Shown: positions 37,801 to 44,569, numbered from the stretch's first letter. The stretch is DNA of 64,000 nt from Paraspadella gotoi (GCA_051294375.1 CM119263.1:28336549-28400548); one strand, 5' to 3'. Notes: generated from the letters alone by a model not told the origin. Program-made: numbers and translations.

Positions 37801-39147
37801 AATTATATAGTCGGGATCTGCTGATATGCAGATCCGACTAAAAAAAATTTTCACTTAGCCTAAGCTCTTATCCTGACAGTAAGGTTTCAGATATTCATCA
37901 TTTCAGAAATGGTATATTTAGATTTTCTTTTTCCTCTTATAAACCGTGTCTATAGTTGTGCTATTTTATGATAACTTTATATACTTTAAAAATCGTCATT
38001 TCCGACAAGAAAGATAAAATTATACAAAAAAATTGTCATCACCATCTAATTCTACAGACTTGCATATACTAAAATAGCTATGTACCTTATTCAATTTGTT
38101 ATACTTTGTTATTTTTAAACTCCCTAACACTGAATCTACACTGAATTTGAAGAGTTGCAGCCTAAACGACTGCAATAATATTGATTTAAAAATTTGATTA
38201 GCAATCTTAAAAACATTTGTAAAAATGTAGTTGAGAGTAATTTTAATAAACGCGTTCCAGTTAAAAAGAATTTAGGGTTCAAGTTTAAAAACGTTTCATT
38301 TTCAAGGATACAAGTTGAAATTTAAAAATTTCTCTCTATTACATTTTTCTAATTCACTAATAAAAAATTCTTAAAAAATATCAGATAGATTGGCTTTTTT
38401 GTTTGACCTGCAACAGTGAGTCAAAGCAGAAACAGAGGCTATTTATAAAGGGTAAGTAGACGAAGCCAGATTCCTCTTCCGGAATCCTCTTCTTCCTCTT
38501 CTGGAACCTTCCTTTCTTCTTCCGGAAACTATTGTTCCTTTTCTGGATTTGGCTTCAAAAATCCCGTTCGAAATCATTCCAGAATCTTCTTCCTCTTCCG
38601 GAATTCTGTTTCCGGGTTTCATTCCTCTGTGATGCTAATATGTTATTAAATATTTTATTTTTAAATTTTTTTAGGTGAACACGTCATATTCATGTATAGT
38701 AGGAAGGACTAAAATTGCTCTAAGGTATTTGTAGCATCGATTTAATAATAACGAGTTTGAGCAAACAACGTCGGTAATTATACGATATGACTAAATATAG
38801 GTTAATTAAATTCACTTATATTATGTCAGAATATCGAATTATGATAAATTATGCAAAAAAACGATGTCCGTCCATCCGTCTGTCTGTTCGTCTGTCTTCG
38901 TCCATCCGTCTCACCTTAGCAAAAAACTATAATTGGAGTATAATGCTAAGTTTAATTTTCCACCAATAGTGAGATTAAAGTAAAATAAAGAACAACCTTC
39001 CTCAGCCTCATCGAGAAAGAGTTGAGAGCTGCGGGCGGGATTGTCGTTCTCGACGCCGACGAGGAAGACGCCCAGCGAGCCTCCCTCTTCCTGGTGGAAT
39101 ACCTTCAATCCGCCTTCAATTTTGTCACTCTGGATGACTGCTTTTGA
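2711..39147 (+). CDS. FkbM-family methyltransferase, Golgi type II membrane protein (incomplete exon set)
   Basis: Recognised exons: 2711-3110, 3172-3345, 18941-19051, 23848-23942, 24079-24306, 28913-29064 and 39006-39147. The N-terminus has a basic start and one hydrophobic segment (residues about 9-26), typical of a type II anchor, then a Gly/Val/Ser/Asp repeat stalk (about 33-100). The FkbM domain follows: motif I FFLDLGANT (residues 112-120), then SFEIAP in exon 2 and KIDIEGSEYPVL in exon 3, the family's hallmark Asp-Glu block. FkbM enzymes transfer methyl groups from SAM, usually to sugar hydroxyls. The C-terminal exons encode an unfamiliar domain ending ...LDADEEDAQRASLF. Exon 2 ends in phase 1 but exon 3 needs phase 2. 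Exon 6 ends in phase 0 but the last exon needs phase 2. Each mismatch implies a missing exon. Substrate unknown. Confidence 0.72.
3172..3345 (+). CDS. FkbM gene exon 2
   Basis: The acceptor follows a clear pyrimidine tract (TTTCTCTCAG) after a 61-base intron. The split Gly codon joins in phase to exon 1, giving EGGNEYFIYSFEIAPLL. The SFEIAP block corresponds to the 'fEp' segment after motif I in FkbM proteins. The exon ends TGG-G before GTTAGT (phase 1). One potential N-glycosylation sequon (NET) is present. Confidence 0.8.
3346..3850. repeat. Intron sequence with an inverted copy at 13860-14283
   Basis: 3424-3840 is repeated in reverse complement at 13860-14283 with many single-base indels. 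Its right end is a terminus of dispersed family M1 (TTCACTTTGTCGGTCCGTC). Confidence 0.75.
3860..3955 (-). pseudogene. Inverted, damaged copy of FkbM exon 4
   Basis: Reverse complement of 23848-23942 with several lost or changed bases, so the reading frame is broken. It lies at the outer edge of the left arm. It may be a true pseudo-exon or a poorly polished assembly duplicate. Confidence 0.7.
4310..4400. repeat. Telomere-like CCCTAA-rich patch
   Basis: Irregular CCCTAA/CCCTAATCC copies, mirrored at 23395-23480 in the right arm. Interstitial and degenerate, not a telomere end. Similar TAACCC/TTAGGG-rich patches occur at about 6700-6950, 7140-7300, 20500-20740, 21050-21100 and 32330-32370. 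Confidence 0.7.
4505..4690 (+). repeat. Degraded tRNA-like element split by an A-rich run
   Basis: The parts CTAAAGGCTCATGGAAT and GGTTTAATCCCAACTTGG match the A-box and B-box regions of the tRNA-like sequence at 36513-36567, but an A-rich run (4568-4640) separates them. The right-arm counterpart at about 23205-23265 lacks the A run and is closer to the intact form. Confidence 0.5.
5011..5224. repeat. Near-perfect palindrome with hammerhead-like ends (variant core)
   Basis: About 105-base arms fold on a centre near 5118. Both arms carry GAGTC-GAAAC-ATGTCC and, across a hairpin, CTGAAGA, a one-base variant of the hammerhead CTGATGA box. The right-arm copy of the same element is 22649-22863. 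Confidence 0.75.
8190..8385 (+). repeat. S1 dispersed repeat copy, diverged
   Basis: Matches S1 from the GTTCTAG T-arm-like region to the 3' end ATTACTGT-CTCTTCA, with several indels. The mirrored right-arm copy is at about 19505-19660. Confidence 0.65.
9150..9290. repeat. 16-bp tandem repeat (ATTCC family), left copy
   Basis: Units of about 16 bp related to GATTCCTCCCACACGG. The cleaner right-arm counterpart is at 18545-18685. The copies here are irregular in length. Confidence 0.75.
9300..11784. repeat. Left-arm intronic sequence, no gene
   Basis: Mirrored by 16010-18540. A short open frame near 9890-10130 rich in Lys/Glu/Arg comes from a GAAA-rich stretch and is mirrored at 17800-17994, without exon-like edges. 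A fragment around 10360-10455 recurs inside the JHAMT-like gene's second intron (about 56675-56765), so it is a dispersed repeat. Confidence 0.6.
11785..12015 (+). repeat. S1 dispersed repeat copy
   Basis: Starts with the TGGTGGA...TCCACCA palindrome and runs through GCCGGAGGCAAGT, GGGACGGGGCGCTTAACC and GGTGTTCCAG to ATTACTGTCTCTTCA. The left arm of the big inverted duplication ends inside it, at about 11826. Confidence 0.75.
12016..12780. repeat. Contig-end sequence repeated across the gap
   Basis: 12056-12780 is repeated in the same orientation at 13145-13870 with small indels. It contains one end of the TA-flanked transposon family (TCGTGTGTCACCTTGTAA near 12255-12272) and an M1 copy (about 12530-12780). 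Confidence 0.85.
12781..12805. other. Assembly gap (25 N)
   Basis: Exactly 25 N. Both flanks carry the same S1 + TIR + M1 sequence order in the same direction, so this may be an unrecognised overlap. Confidence 0.97.
12806..13144 (+). repeat. Heavily corrupted S1 copy next to the gap
   Basis: Landmarks of S1 can be followed in order (GTGCCGGAGGCAAGTC, GGACGGGGCGCTTA, GCCTGA, CCTGTCTCT), but many extra bases, mostly C and A, are interspersed. This resembles a failed consensus at a contig end more than evolutionary decay. Confidence 0.6.
13145..13870. repeat. Second copy of the contig-end sequence
   Basis: Direct repeat of 12056-12780. It continues past the point where the other copy stops, into the M1 end GACCGACGGACCGACAAAG. 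Confidence 0.85.
13860..14283 (-). repeat. Inverted copy of intron segment 3424-3840
   Basis: Reverse complement of 3424-3840 with scattered indels. The match stops abruptly at about 14280, where sequence character changes. Confidence 0.8.
14284..15962. other. Compositionally odd island, no recognisable content
   Basis: About 1.7 kb with near-balanced base composition and few homopolymers, unlike the AT-rich repeat DNA on either side. Only short broken open frames are present, with no family resemblance. The segment 15605-15715 resembles the window-start satellite in disordered form. It begins and ends exactly where the two inverted copies end. Low-quality consensus, contaminant or filler sequence are all possible. 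Confidence 0.5.
18545..18685. repeat. 16-bp tandem repeat GTGTGGGAGGAATCCC, right copy
   Basis: At least six consecutive units with period 16, differing at two to four positions. It lies about 250 bases before FkbM exon 3. Confidence 0.8.
18941..19051 (+). CDS. FkbM gene exon 3: KIDIEGSE catalytic-core block
   Basis: The acceptor follows CTTTTTCTTCCAG. The frame reads TFKPEDELILKIDIEGSEY then PVLHALIDTGAYRLVDK. The KIDIEGSE block is the most diagnostic FkbM motif. Its first base completes a codon begun upstream, so it cannot join exon 2 directly: an exon in 3346-18940 is missing or lost in the rearranged stretch. At the 3' end a GTATCC donor lies at 19052, inside a 7-base ATGGTAT also found at the start of exon 4. 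Confidence 0.8.
19505..19660 (-). repeat. S1 dispersed repeat copy (inverted)
   Basis: On the minus strand: GGTTCTAGCCC, AGCAGTTAAGAGGGACGGGG, GTAACATGGTGTTACAG and the 3' end ATTACTGTCTCTTCA. Mirrors the left-arm copy at 8190-8385 but is better preserved. Confidence 0.75.
19665..22648. repeat. FkbM intron 3/4 body: M1 pieces, TAACCC patches, AT-rich DNA
   Basis: Contains an M1 copy (about 19680-19960), TAACCC-rich patches (20500-20740, 21050-21110) and AT-rich DNA. No exon was found. Confidence 0.6.
22649..22863. repeat. Palindromic element, right-arm copy
   Basis: Arms run TTTAGAACAAAGTTTGAAG to CTTTGTTCTAAA, with a centre near 22757. Each arm contains GACTC/GAGTC, GAAAC and ATGTCC. The box is CTGAAGA, not CTGATGA. 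This copy is a cleaner palindrome than 5011-5224. Confidence 0.85.
23848..23942 (+). CDS. FkbM gene exon 4
   Basis: Only one frame is open: WYYEDMNNLNPPPDF then PMAPGYPGQLLNSCKS, ending in phase 1 before GTAAAC. LVDKW at the end of exon 3 followed by YYED fits the segment after KIDIEGSE in this family. GT-AG splicing from 19052 would create a TGA at the junction, so the boundary is anomalous. It joins exon 5 in phase. Confidence 0.75.
24079..24306 (+). CDS. FkbM gene exon 5
   Basis: 76 codons, phase-compatible with both neighbours. The acceptor is a TAGCAG tandem (NAGNAG), so 24079 or 24082 could be used, adding or removing one residue. The product includes LSPKRAQVMVNRLRAYF and NVTLFLYSDFVELYPRIV. 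It has one NVT sequon. I do not recognise this domain. It follows the methyltransferase fold and may bind the acceptor. Confidence 0.75.
24961..25036. repeat. (GA)n microsatellite
   Basis: Nearly pure GA dinucleotides with two GGAG interruptions. Confidence 0.9.
25704..27201. mobile_element. Inverted-repeat element with hammerhead-like termini (copy A)
   Basis: The left end TAACAAAGTTTTGATTT and right end AAATCAAAACTTTGTTA form inverted repeats of about 90 bases. The left one contains, on the minus strand, CTGATGA, a GGCT/AGCC stem and GAAAC (25761-25791). The right one keeps GAAACATGTCTGC (27140-27152) but has lost CTGATGA. The interior has GA-rich sequence related to 33100-33250 and 60860-61080, then AT-rich DNA. 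No transposase or reverse transcriptase reading frame is visible. The terminal ribozyme-like motif suggests a non-autonomous Penelope-like or retrozyme-like relic (inference). Confidence 0.55.
25761..25791 (-). ncRNA. Hammerhead-like core, variant stem II
   Basis: Minus strand: CTGATGA, then A, a stem GGCT/AGCC, then GAAAC. Stem II differs from other copies (GACTC/GAGTC), with both sides changed together. One extra A follows CTGATGA compared with the textbook core, and stems I/III and the cleavage site are not established. Confidence 0.4.
27668..28197. repeat. 18-bp minisatellite (GTTGACCAAATTATGCCA)
   Basis: About 28 units with period 18, few length changes and variable third and last words. 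Because 18 is a multiple of three, open frames run through on both strands, encoding a six-residue repeat. It is intronic and has no signal peptide or splice logic, so coding is unlikely. Related arrays: 30297-30440 and 58810-59760. Confidence 0.9.
28225..28530 (-). repeat. Dispersed repeat family M1 copy
   Basis: Contains TTCCACTCGGACGATTCC, CACACACTTTCCTACCCAC, AAATCACGAGTAATTGG, a GGACGGACAGACGAACAGAC stretch, and the end GACCGACAAAGTGAATTATA. Other copies lie at 24431-24740, 29785-30090, 36035-36345, 37034-37250, 37370-37850, 38800-38950 and in the inverted arms. No coding capacity; probably a short non-autonomous element. Confidence 0.75.
28625..28860 (+). repeat. S1 dispersed repeat, reference copy (tRNA-like)
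   Basis: About 235 bp. It starts with a TGGTGGA/TCCACCA region and contains a T-arm-like hairpin CCGGG-GTTCTAG-CCCGG whose GGTTCTAGCCC resembles a pol III B box. An anticodon-arm-like hairpin AGGCA/TGCCT precedes it in better copies. It ends ATTACTGTCTCTTCA with no A tail. Read as a tRNA-derived SINE-like repeat; the A box is unclear. Confidence 0.6.
28913..29064 (+). CDS. FkbM gene exon 6
   Basis: The acceptor follows CCTTCCTACTTGCAG. The split Gly codon joins exon 5 in phase, giving ASRGEVPFLNWNHR and on through LLLTDAWNVSKELLDQ. The exon ends in phase 0 before GTTTTA, a weak donor. Unknown function. It cannot splice straight to 39006 (phase 2), so at least one exon in 29065-39005 is unrecognised. 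Confidence 0.75.
29065..30866. repeat. FkbM intron: AT-rich DNA, M1 copy, short minisatellite
   Basis: AT-rich without exon signals to 29780, then an M1 copy at 29785-30090. The 18-bp minisatellite relatives are at 30297-30440, followed by AT-rich sequence. Confidence 0.65.
30927..30961 (-). ncRNA. Hammerhead-like core
   Basis: Minus strand: CTGATGA, A, GACTC, a 12-base loop, GAGTC, GAAAC, ATGTCC. All conserved CTGATGA and GAAA residues are present. The extra A before stem II is again present. The cleavage triplet was not located. Confidence 0.4.
30980..31213 (+). repeat. S1 dispersed repeat copy
   Basis: Near-full copy from GTGAACTAAAATCCACC to ATTACTGTCTCTTCA, close to the 28625-28860 copy. 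It is nested in the inverted-repeat element, so it inserted later than that element. Confidence 0.75.
32051..32949. other. Intron segment, possible but unproven exon
   Basis: AT-rich with a CCCTAA-like patch at 32330-32370. A GC-richer piece at 32567-32642 is open, ends before GTATCA and follows a pyrimidine stretch, but its phase (needs one preceding base) does not follow exon 6. 32155-32275 is a direct repeat of about 37965-38080. Confidence 0.4.
33023..33056 (-). ncRNA. Hammerhead-like core
   Basis: Minus strand CTGATGA, A, GACTC, loop GTAAACACTAA, GAGTC, GAAAC. It matches the copy at 30927-30961 in all core positions and in stem II, with a different loop. Confidence 0.4.
33858..34458. 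mobile_element. About 600-bp insertion inside the palindrome's terminal hairpin
   Basis: The sequence breaks after GACTCGTAACACTAAG and resumes at TAACTAAGAGTCGAAAC, so ACTAAG appears on both sides, possibly a target duplication. The insert resembles the reverse complement of 27245-27640 (shared GCTCTATCAGAAT and ATCATCATCA regions). Confidence 0.6.
34534..36346. repeat. AT-rich intron with repeat fragments
   Basis: 34725-34815 is an inverted copy of about 37855-37950, so its exon-like look (TTTTTATAG then an open stretch) is a repeat. 35935-36000 is ATTA-rich. From about 36035, M1-like segments appear. No exon supported. Confidence 0.55.
36347..37033 (-). mobile_element. LTR-like miniature element with tRNA-like pol III promoter in its terminal repeats
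   Basis: Two direct repeats (36347-36630 and 36751-37033, about 284 bp, differing by a few homopolymer indels) flank only 120 bp. Each begins TGTGG and ends CTACA, the 5'-TG...CA-3' form of retrotransposon LTRs, and AAAA lies at both flanks. Inside each repeat the minus strand holds a tRNA-like sequence: A box TGGCTCATTGAG (36556-36567) and B box GGTTCAATCCC (36513-36523), about 33 bases apart as in a tRNA. No gag/pol; primer-binding site not evident. A SINE dimer is the alternative. Confidence 0.6.
36513..36570 (-). promoter_or_regulatory. tRNA-like internal pol III promoter (copy 1)
   Basis: On the minus strand: CCGGTGGCTCATTGAGTAAA, then the anticodon-arm region, then CCGGGTTCAATCCC. Copy 2 is at about 36916-36973. 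Degenerate relatives are at 4505-4690 and 23205-23265. The missing acceptor stem and split context argue against a functional tRNA. Confidence 0.55.
37034..38454. repeat. Intron with M1 copies and AT-rich repeats
   Basis: M1 segments at 37034-37250 and 37370-37850 (two partial copies joined), then 37855-38080 shared with 34725-34815 (inverted) and 32155-32275 (direct). 38080-38454 shows nothing recognisable. Confidence 0.6.
38460..38640. repeat. TTCCGGAA/TTCTGGAA-rich cluster with a heat-shock-element-like match
   Basis: Seven or more irregular copies of CTTCCGGAA-like words. At 38577-38589 the sequence TTCCAGAATCTTC fits the TTCnnGAAnnTTC pattern of heat-shock elements. It lies about 420 bases before the last FkbM exon, so a regulatory role is speculative. 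Confidence 0.5.
39006..39147 (+). CDS. FkbM gene last exon
   Basis: The acceptor follows AACAACCTTCCTCAG. The frame reads LIEKELRAAGGIVVLDADEE and continues to LDDCF then TGA at 39145-39147. It is GC-richer than the flanks, like the other exons. Its first base completes a codon from an unrecognised upstream exon. An overlapping minus-strand open frame is a shadow without exon edges. Membership in the FkbM gene rests on strand, composition and lack of another gene between, so it could belong to a separate gene. Confidence 0.6.
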
Positions 39148-40129
39148 GTTTATTAAGGGGAAGGTGAAGACAACGTTGCGTGACGCGAAATGCATCTGTT
39201 ATTTGTGTGTTTACTTGTTTGCTTTTGAAAAAACGGTAAAACAATTCAATAATCAGTAAATTTTTTTAGTCGTCCATATAAATAGCCAAAATAAGGAAGA
39301 GAGAGAATCTTCAGAATCGGTAATAAAGAGAGATAATGAAAGTAGGATCGACCGCAAAACCCGTACACATTGACACTGGCGTGTTTATGAAAATAGAAAA
39401 TCATTTTATCCAGCGTGAGTTTGAGGGATTGTAACGCAACTATCCAAGTATTTTGATGTGTAGTAATTTTCTTTCACTCATTTTCTTCTTACTAATCTCT
39501 CTCTTCTCATTTTACTCAATCAAAATCTTCCCACTGTTTGTTCTCTTCTTTCCTTATCTTCCCCTTCTCTCATTTTTTCCATTTTCGCCTCTGGGAGACT
39601 TTTTTAAATTTCTCCCTAAAACGGATCATGTTCTTCCGTCCCTAAGATCCAAATTTTATGGCTTCACTTTATTACTTTTATAGAAAGAAGTAAATCGAGA
39701 AAACTTCTGGGCTCAGGAATGGGGGACGTGGGGTAAGGAAGGGGCAAAGTGGAAATGAAGATTTATCGTCGACTTAAGTGTTGTCTTCGTCTTCGAATAT
39801 TAGAGTTGGGGGTCGAAAGTTTTTGTCATTTGAACAAAGGGATCGATCATATTCAATATATTTTTCTTGAGAAGTGCTTGTAATTTTTTTGGGCTGTTGA
39901 GATTAAGATAAATAAAAATATTTAGATAAAAGAAAAAAAAGAAAAATAATAAAACCACTTAAATTGCAGAAATATTTTAAGATCTAAAAAAAAACTTTCG
40001 TTTTTCTTAATAAGAAATTTGTTGCATTCTTTAACAATTTCACTGTTTTGCTTTTCGAAAATTTTAATTTCTCTCTTTCTTAACTTCAACCTCACCCAGT
40101 CCTCATCTCGTCCTTACCCTCCGTCTCTT
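39148..40129. other. Intergenic, no recognisable feature
   Basis: AT-rich, with a pyrimidine-rich patch at about 39470-39600. No exon or element supported. Confidence 0.55.
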
Positions 40130-40134
40130 CCTCC

Positions 40135-40290
40135 GCCAGGAGTGAACCTCGCTGAGTTTGAAAGGAAAAGTTCACTTTTTAGTCTCGAGGTCACGGGTTC
40201 GATTCCGACCACGTGAAAAATCTGAAACTCACGGAATGGGATTTCCCGTCCGACAGATTGTTTACTTTTGGGAAATAAACAAATAAAATA
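40135..40290 (+). repeat. tRNA-derived SINE-like element
   Basis: GGTTCGATTCC (40195-40205) is a perfect pol III B box. About 50 bases upstream CTCGCTGAGTTTGAAAGG resembles an A box. A TTTCCCGTCC region and an AAATAAACAAATAAAATAAA tail (40274-40293) follow, as in SINEs. The anticodon arm is not convincing, so not called as a tRNA gene. Confidence 0.6.
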
Positions 40291-40493
40291 AACCACAAAT
40301 ATTATGTTTCTTTACGGAAGGTGGGACGACTAGGACGTCGGCCAAGCGACAACAGACCGACAAAATCTGACCTTTGGGCGAAGATGCTTTTGTGATATAC
40401 AATTCAAACAGTTATAAATATATTTTAGAACTACAATGGTATGAAATCGAAGTACATTGAGAGATAATCAACTAGAAAGTGTGAGAGTCTTGA

Positions 40494-40519
40494 ATGAATG
40501 AATGAATGAATGAATGAAC
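40494..40519. repeat. (GAAT)n microsatellite
   Basis: Six tandem GAAT units. Confidence 0.85.
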
Positions 40520-40789
40520 GGCTCAACTAACCATAGCTCGAAAAAATAAGGGGCAAGATAGCTTGAATGGATAGTTTTCATTGAGGTTCTACCAATTTCA
40601 TACAAATAAAACTGTTTTATGGACAACAAAATCCAGGGAAGGTTTAACTTCAGAAAGACGCCCATTAAACCCCTAATAAAAAACCTTCAGAAAAAAGAAA
40701 GCAAATTCTCCATATCTCCTCCCCCTCCCCAGACGGGAAAAGGAATGTATTAATTTGTGACGCTGAGGTTTTTCTTTCCTTATTTACAC

Positions 40790-42120
40790 TCGAACCGGGT
40801 TGGCGCCATTTTTTTTCCTTTCTCTTTTTCCCCCTCTCGCCAACGATTAGCGGTTCCGCCTACCAACGCCGCCAAGCGGCTTTAGTTCCTCCTATTTTTC
40901 AGCCTCAGACAAAAGAACAACAAGCGGTTTGCCTTTGAAATTAATCATTGCTCTTTTTTTCTCCAAATCTTTGCTGGTTTCTTTTTAGGTTTTTTTTATT
41001 TCTATTCTGTTCCTCTGTCGTTTTTACCTTTTAAAACTTCCTTTTCTTTCTAAACTATCTCGCTCTCACTCGTTTTTACCTTTTAAAACTTCCTTTCCTT
41101 TCTAAACTATCTCGCTCTCACTCATTTTTACCTTTTAAAACATGATGAAACTGAGTTTTTTTTCTTTTTTTTTTATCGCTGGACGAAATTGGGTTCATAG
41201 AAAAACAAGAAAAATGATAAAAAATGATAAGAAACGAAGGAAAGAAAAAAAAAACGAAAAAATATTTTTAAAAATCCCGGACTTACTGTTCTTTTTTTTT
41301 CTTCTTTTTTCTTTTCGTTTTTCTCTTCTTTTCTTTTCTTTTGTTTTTTTCTTTTTTCTTTTCTTTTTTTCCTATTTTTCTTTTTTTTTCTTTCTTTTAC
41401 TTATTTCCTTTTTTTTACCTTTTTTTTCTTTACTTCAACTTTTTATATACTTTTTTTTTCTTTTTGCAGAAACATACCGCCAGTACCGCCTCTCTCCTTT
41501 CTTTTTCATTTCTTTTTTTTTACTTAAAATATTTCTTAGAAATAAAATAACTTATCTTAAACCTTTCTTTTCATTATTTTTCCTGAATCAGAATCTTGTT
41601 TTCTTTTGGGAAAAATTCTTTTCTTCCGTAATTTTCTTTCACTTTTTCTTCCTTCTTTCTCTCCTTGCCTTATCTCCTTTTCCCCTTCCCTCCTTTCCTT
41701 TTTATTCTTCTCCTCCATTCCTGCCTCCCTCCTTTCCTCTCCCCCTTTACTTTATTTCCTTTCCTCCTTTCCTCCCTTCTCATCTCCCGCCTTCCCCTCT
41801 TCCCCACGTCCCCTCCCACCAGAATTCCCCCCCTTCTCTCAAGATTATTTTCCTCCTATTTTTCTTAGGTTGTTTTTCTTTTAGCTTCATTGTTTTCTCT
41901 TTTCCCGCGTCTTTTTTTTCGTTTTGTTTTGGTTTTCGTTTTCGTTTTTTTAAATTTTATTTTGTTTTGTTTATGTTTGTTTTCTCTCGTCATCGTCTAA
42001 CCCTCGACGTTTCACACGCGAAGGATTCATTCTTCTCTCACGCTGATAATTGCCTCGTGATCCTCGGGAGACCCTTTAAAGATTAACCCCCCCCCTCCCC
42101 TCCTCTTCACCCCCTCTCTC
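40790..42120. repeat. Polypyrimidine tract region
   Basis: T/C-dominated sequence. A 62-base unit (CTCACTCGTTTTTACC... to CTATCTCG) is repeated between 41015 and 41130. The 314-codon open frame at 41142-42086 encodes almost only Phe/Ser/Leu/Pro and is a composition artefact. Confidence 0.75.
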
Positions 42121-43539
42121 CCACACTCCTCCCCATAAGACGTAATAATCCCAGCTAGACGGGATATCCAAAGTCTGATGGGGGTAATCCCTCCCTCTGA
42201 GTCTGATGGAGGTAATCCTGATCAGACGGGAAACCAGATGAACTAATCCTTACGAAGCAAAAAAAAAAAAAAAAAAATCCTCCGCTCATCATTTCCTCAT
42301 AAAAGTTATAGCCATGTTTTTTTTTAGATTAAATTCAGAATTATGTTAGTTTTAAATTTAAAAATTAGGTCAGGAGTTAGGGTTATGGATTAGAATAAGA
42401 ATTAGAGTTAGGGTTAGGGATTAGAATAAGAATTAGAGTTAGGGTTAGGGATTAGAATAAGAATTAGAGTTAGGGTAAGGGATTAGAATAAGAATTAGAG
42501 TTACGGTTATGGATTAGAATAAGAATCATTGTTAGAAATGATTTTAATTCAAACAAATTCTCTTCGTGAATATCTGAATCACGTCAATTGGTTTTAGTCT
42601 CAACTTTAATGATTTTATATTATCTTTACTCTCATTGGTCGAATTCTACCAATAGTAGTTAATGATTGAATTCTCAATAATTTTAAAGAAGATCTCTCTT
42701 CTCATTGGTCCATTAAATTTAGTCTTTGTATAAAAGAAAGGGCAACTTTTATTTTTTGAAGAGATTGCCCTGGGACCATAAGGTAATTGATTGATTAACT
42801 GAAATTATTAAATAGTGGAATTAGTATTAATAAATGGTTATTTTTTGTAGCTTTTGAGCTTCCACAGCTCTTCCAATGGCTCTTCCACAGCTCTTTCAAT
42901 GGCTCTACTGATTGCTATTTCGATTGTCCTTATAACTGTCAACTGAATTACAACTAACTTCAATTAATACTAATGGCGTTACGGTTATTGATGAGTCAAC
43001 AATAGAGAAATTAATATGAAGGATGCTCAATCGTGTTCCCAAGTCCGTAAGGAAATGTGCAATCTCTAACAATCATAGTTATGGATTAGGTTAGGAGTAG
43101 GTTTAAGAAATAAGGGAAGGGATTAGGGAAATAAGGATATAGTCAGGATAAAGAATTACGTTATGAACTTTAAGACTAGCGTTAGATATTAAAATTAAGT
43201 TCTGCACTAAATGAAAAACTTTCGGAAAATAGTCGTTAAAACTATTTTTAGCGTCTCATTTCGACGTCTGTGACATTATTTCCGTCACCTCTTCTGGGAT
43301 ACAAACACAAACCGCCTCCACATTCTGCAATGCCAGAATCCGCCAACGCAAAGGCTGTCATTTTCCCTTCCCGTCCGGACGAGTCAATGTTTGTCCCGCA
43401 AATGCAAAACAGCTTCTCTCTTCGCGCTAATCAATCCAGTTCTCTCTGTTGTCGTCTCTTCTCTTTTCTTCTCTTTTCTTTTCTTTTCTTTTATTCAATC
43501 TTTTTTTCTTCTCTTTTTTTGCTTTTTTTTCTTTTCTTT
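42121..43539. repeat. Intergenic with 30-bp telomere-like tandem repeat
   Basis: 42388-42526 is at least four units of period 30 (GATTAGAATAAGAATTAGAG then TTAGGGTTAG). Nearby, 42870-42910 duplicates a GCTCTTCCA-type word. The rest shows no gene. Confidence 0.75.
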
Positions 43540-43549
43540 NNNNNNNNNN
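43540..43549. other. Assembly gap (10 N) in a TTTTC-rich tract
   Basis: Ten N inside a simple TTTTC repeat, probably an unresolved repeat length. Confidence 0.95.
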
Positions 43550-43764
43550 TCTTTTCTTTTCTTTTCTTCAATCTTTTATTCTTATCGTTTTGATTATTTA
43601 GTCGCCGTCGTTTTGTTGTGTTACTTACAGCTAATCATTTCACTTTAGCAATTATTTATTTTCTTATGAAGTGATTAACTATCAAAGTCGATCAAATTAC
43701 GATAAACATGACCAAGCACAGATGAAAGTAAAAGTTTAGTGATTTTATGGGCGGAGAAACTTTT

Positions 43765-43772
43765 TAGAAAAA

Positions 43773-43811
<39 letters not shown>

Positions 43812-44290
43812 TCGCGAAACCTCTGGCGACCGATAATTATCGGAAAACTCTCGACGGTCGAACGACAAACGTTTTCCCGGAAGTCAGACTCTTAAGGGAA
43901 GAGAAAGAGAAGTGAAAAGAAGAGAATGTAAATAAGAAGAGAATAGCATAGAAGAGAATAGAAGAGAATAGAATAGAAATAAGAAGAGAAAATAGACAAA
44001 AATAAAAAGAAAGATAAAAATTGCTTTATTAAAGGGAAAATAATGATAACGCGTTAAAGAAAGATAGAAGGAAAAAACGAGAAAAGAAAGAAAGAAAAAA
44101 AGAAAGAAAAACGAAAGAAGGAAAGAAAAAAAGGAGAGTAAGAAAGAAAGAAAAAAAAGAAAAAAAAAAGAATTAAGAAAGAAAGAAAAAATGAAAGAAA
44201 GAAAGCAAAAATAAAGAAGGAAAGAAAAGAAAGCAAGAAAGAAAGAAAAAAAAGAAAAAAGAAAAGGAAATAAAAAGAAGATGAGAAAAG
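43765..44290. repeat. Purine-rich tract: GA run then GAAAG repeats
   Basis: (GA)n at 43772-43812, then a unique stretch, then GAAA/GAAAG-rich DNA from about 43905 to 44285. Open frames on the minus strand here are Phe/Ser/Leu composition artefacts. Confidence 0.8.
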
Positions 44291-44521
44291 AAAGTGAGTC
44301 AGCGTCCCATTCGTTTAACTTTCGCTTTCCTCTCTTTTCTCTTCCGCAGAATCGATCGATCTTGAGGTCGATTCCAAGGGGGGGGGGGGACGGAGGTGAG
44401 TTGGGGAATAAGGAACGAGGTCGGTCGGTCGGTCGGTCGATAACGGAGGTGATTGAGTTAGGGGAACATCCAAAGGGTGGAACGAGAGGAGTCCACACTC
44501 GCTGTCCTAAGCCATCATGGA

Positions 44522-44568
<47 letters not shown>
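44522..44568. repeat. (CT)n microsatellite
   Basis: About 23 uninterrupted CT units. Confidence 0.9.

Positions 44569-44569
<1 letters not shown>

Noticed and set aside
40135-40290. tRNA gene
   Set aside because: Perfect B box but poor A box and anticodon arm, with a SINE-like tail.
41142-42086. 314-codon plus-strand open frame
   Set aside because: Encodes almost only Phe, Ser, Leu and Pro from a polypyrimidine tract. No domain.
44346-44391. 46-base exon-like piece between CTTCCGCAG and GTGAGT
   Set aside because: Strong splice-like edges, but no neighbouring exons and it contains an 11-G run. Cannot be tied to a gene.
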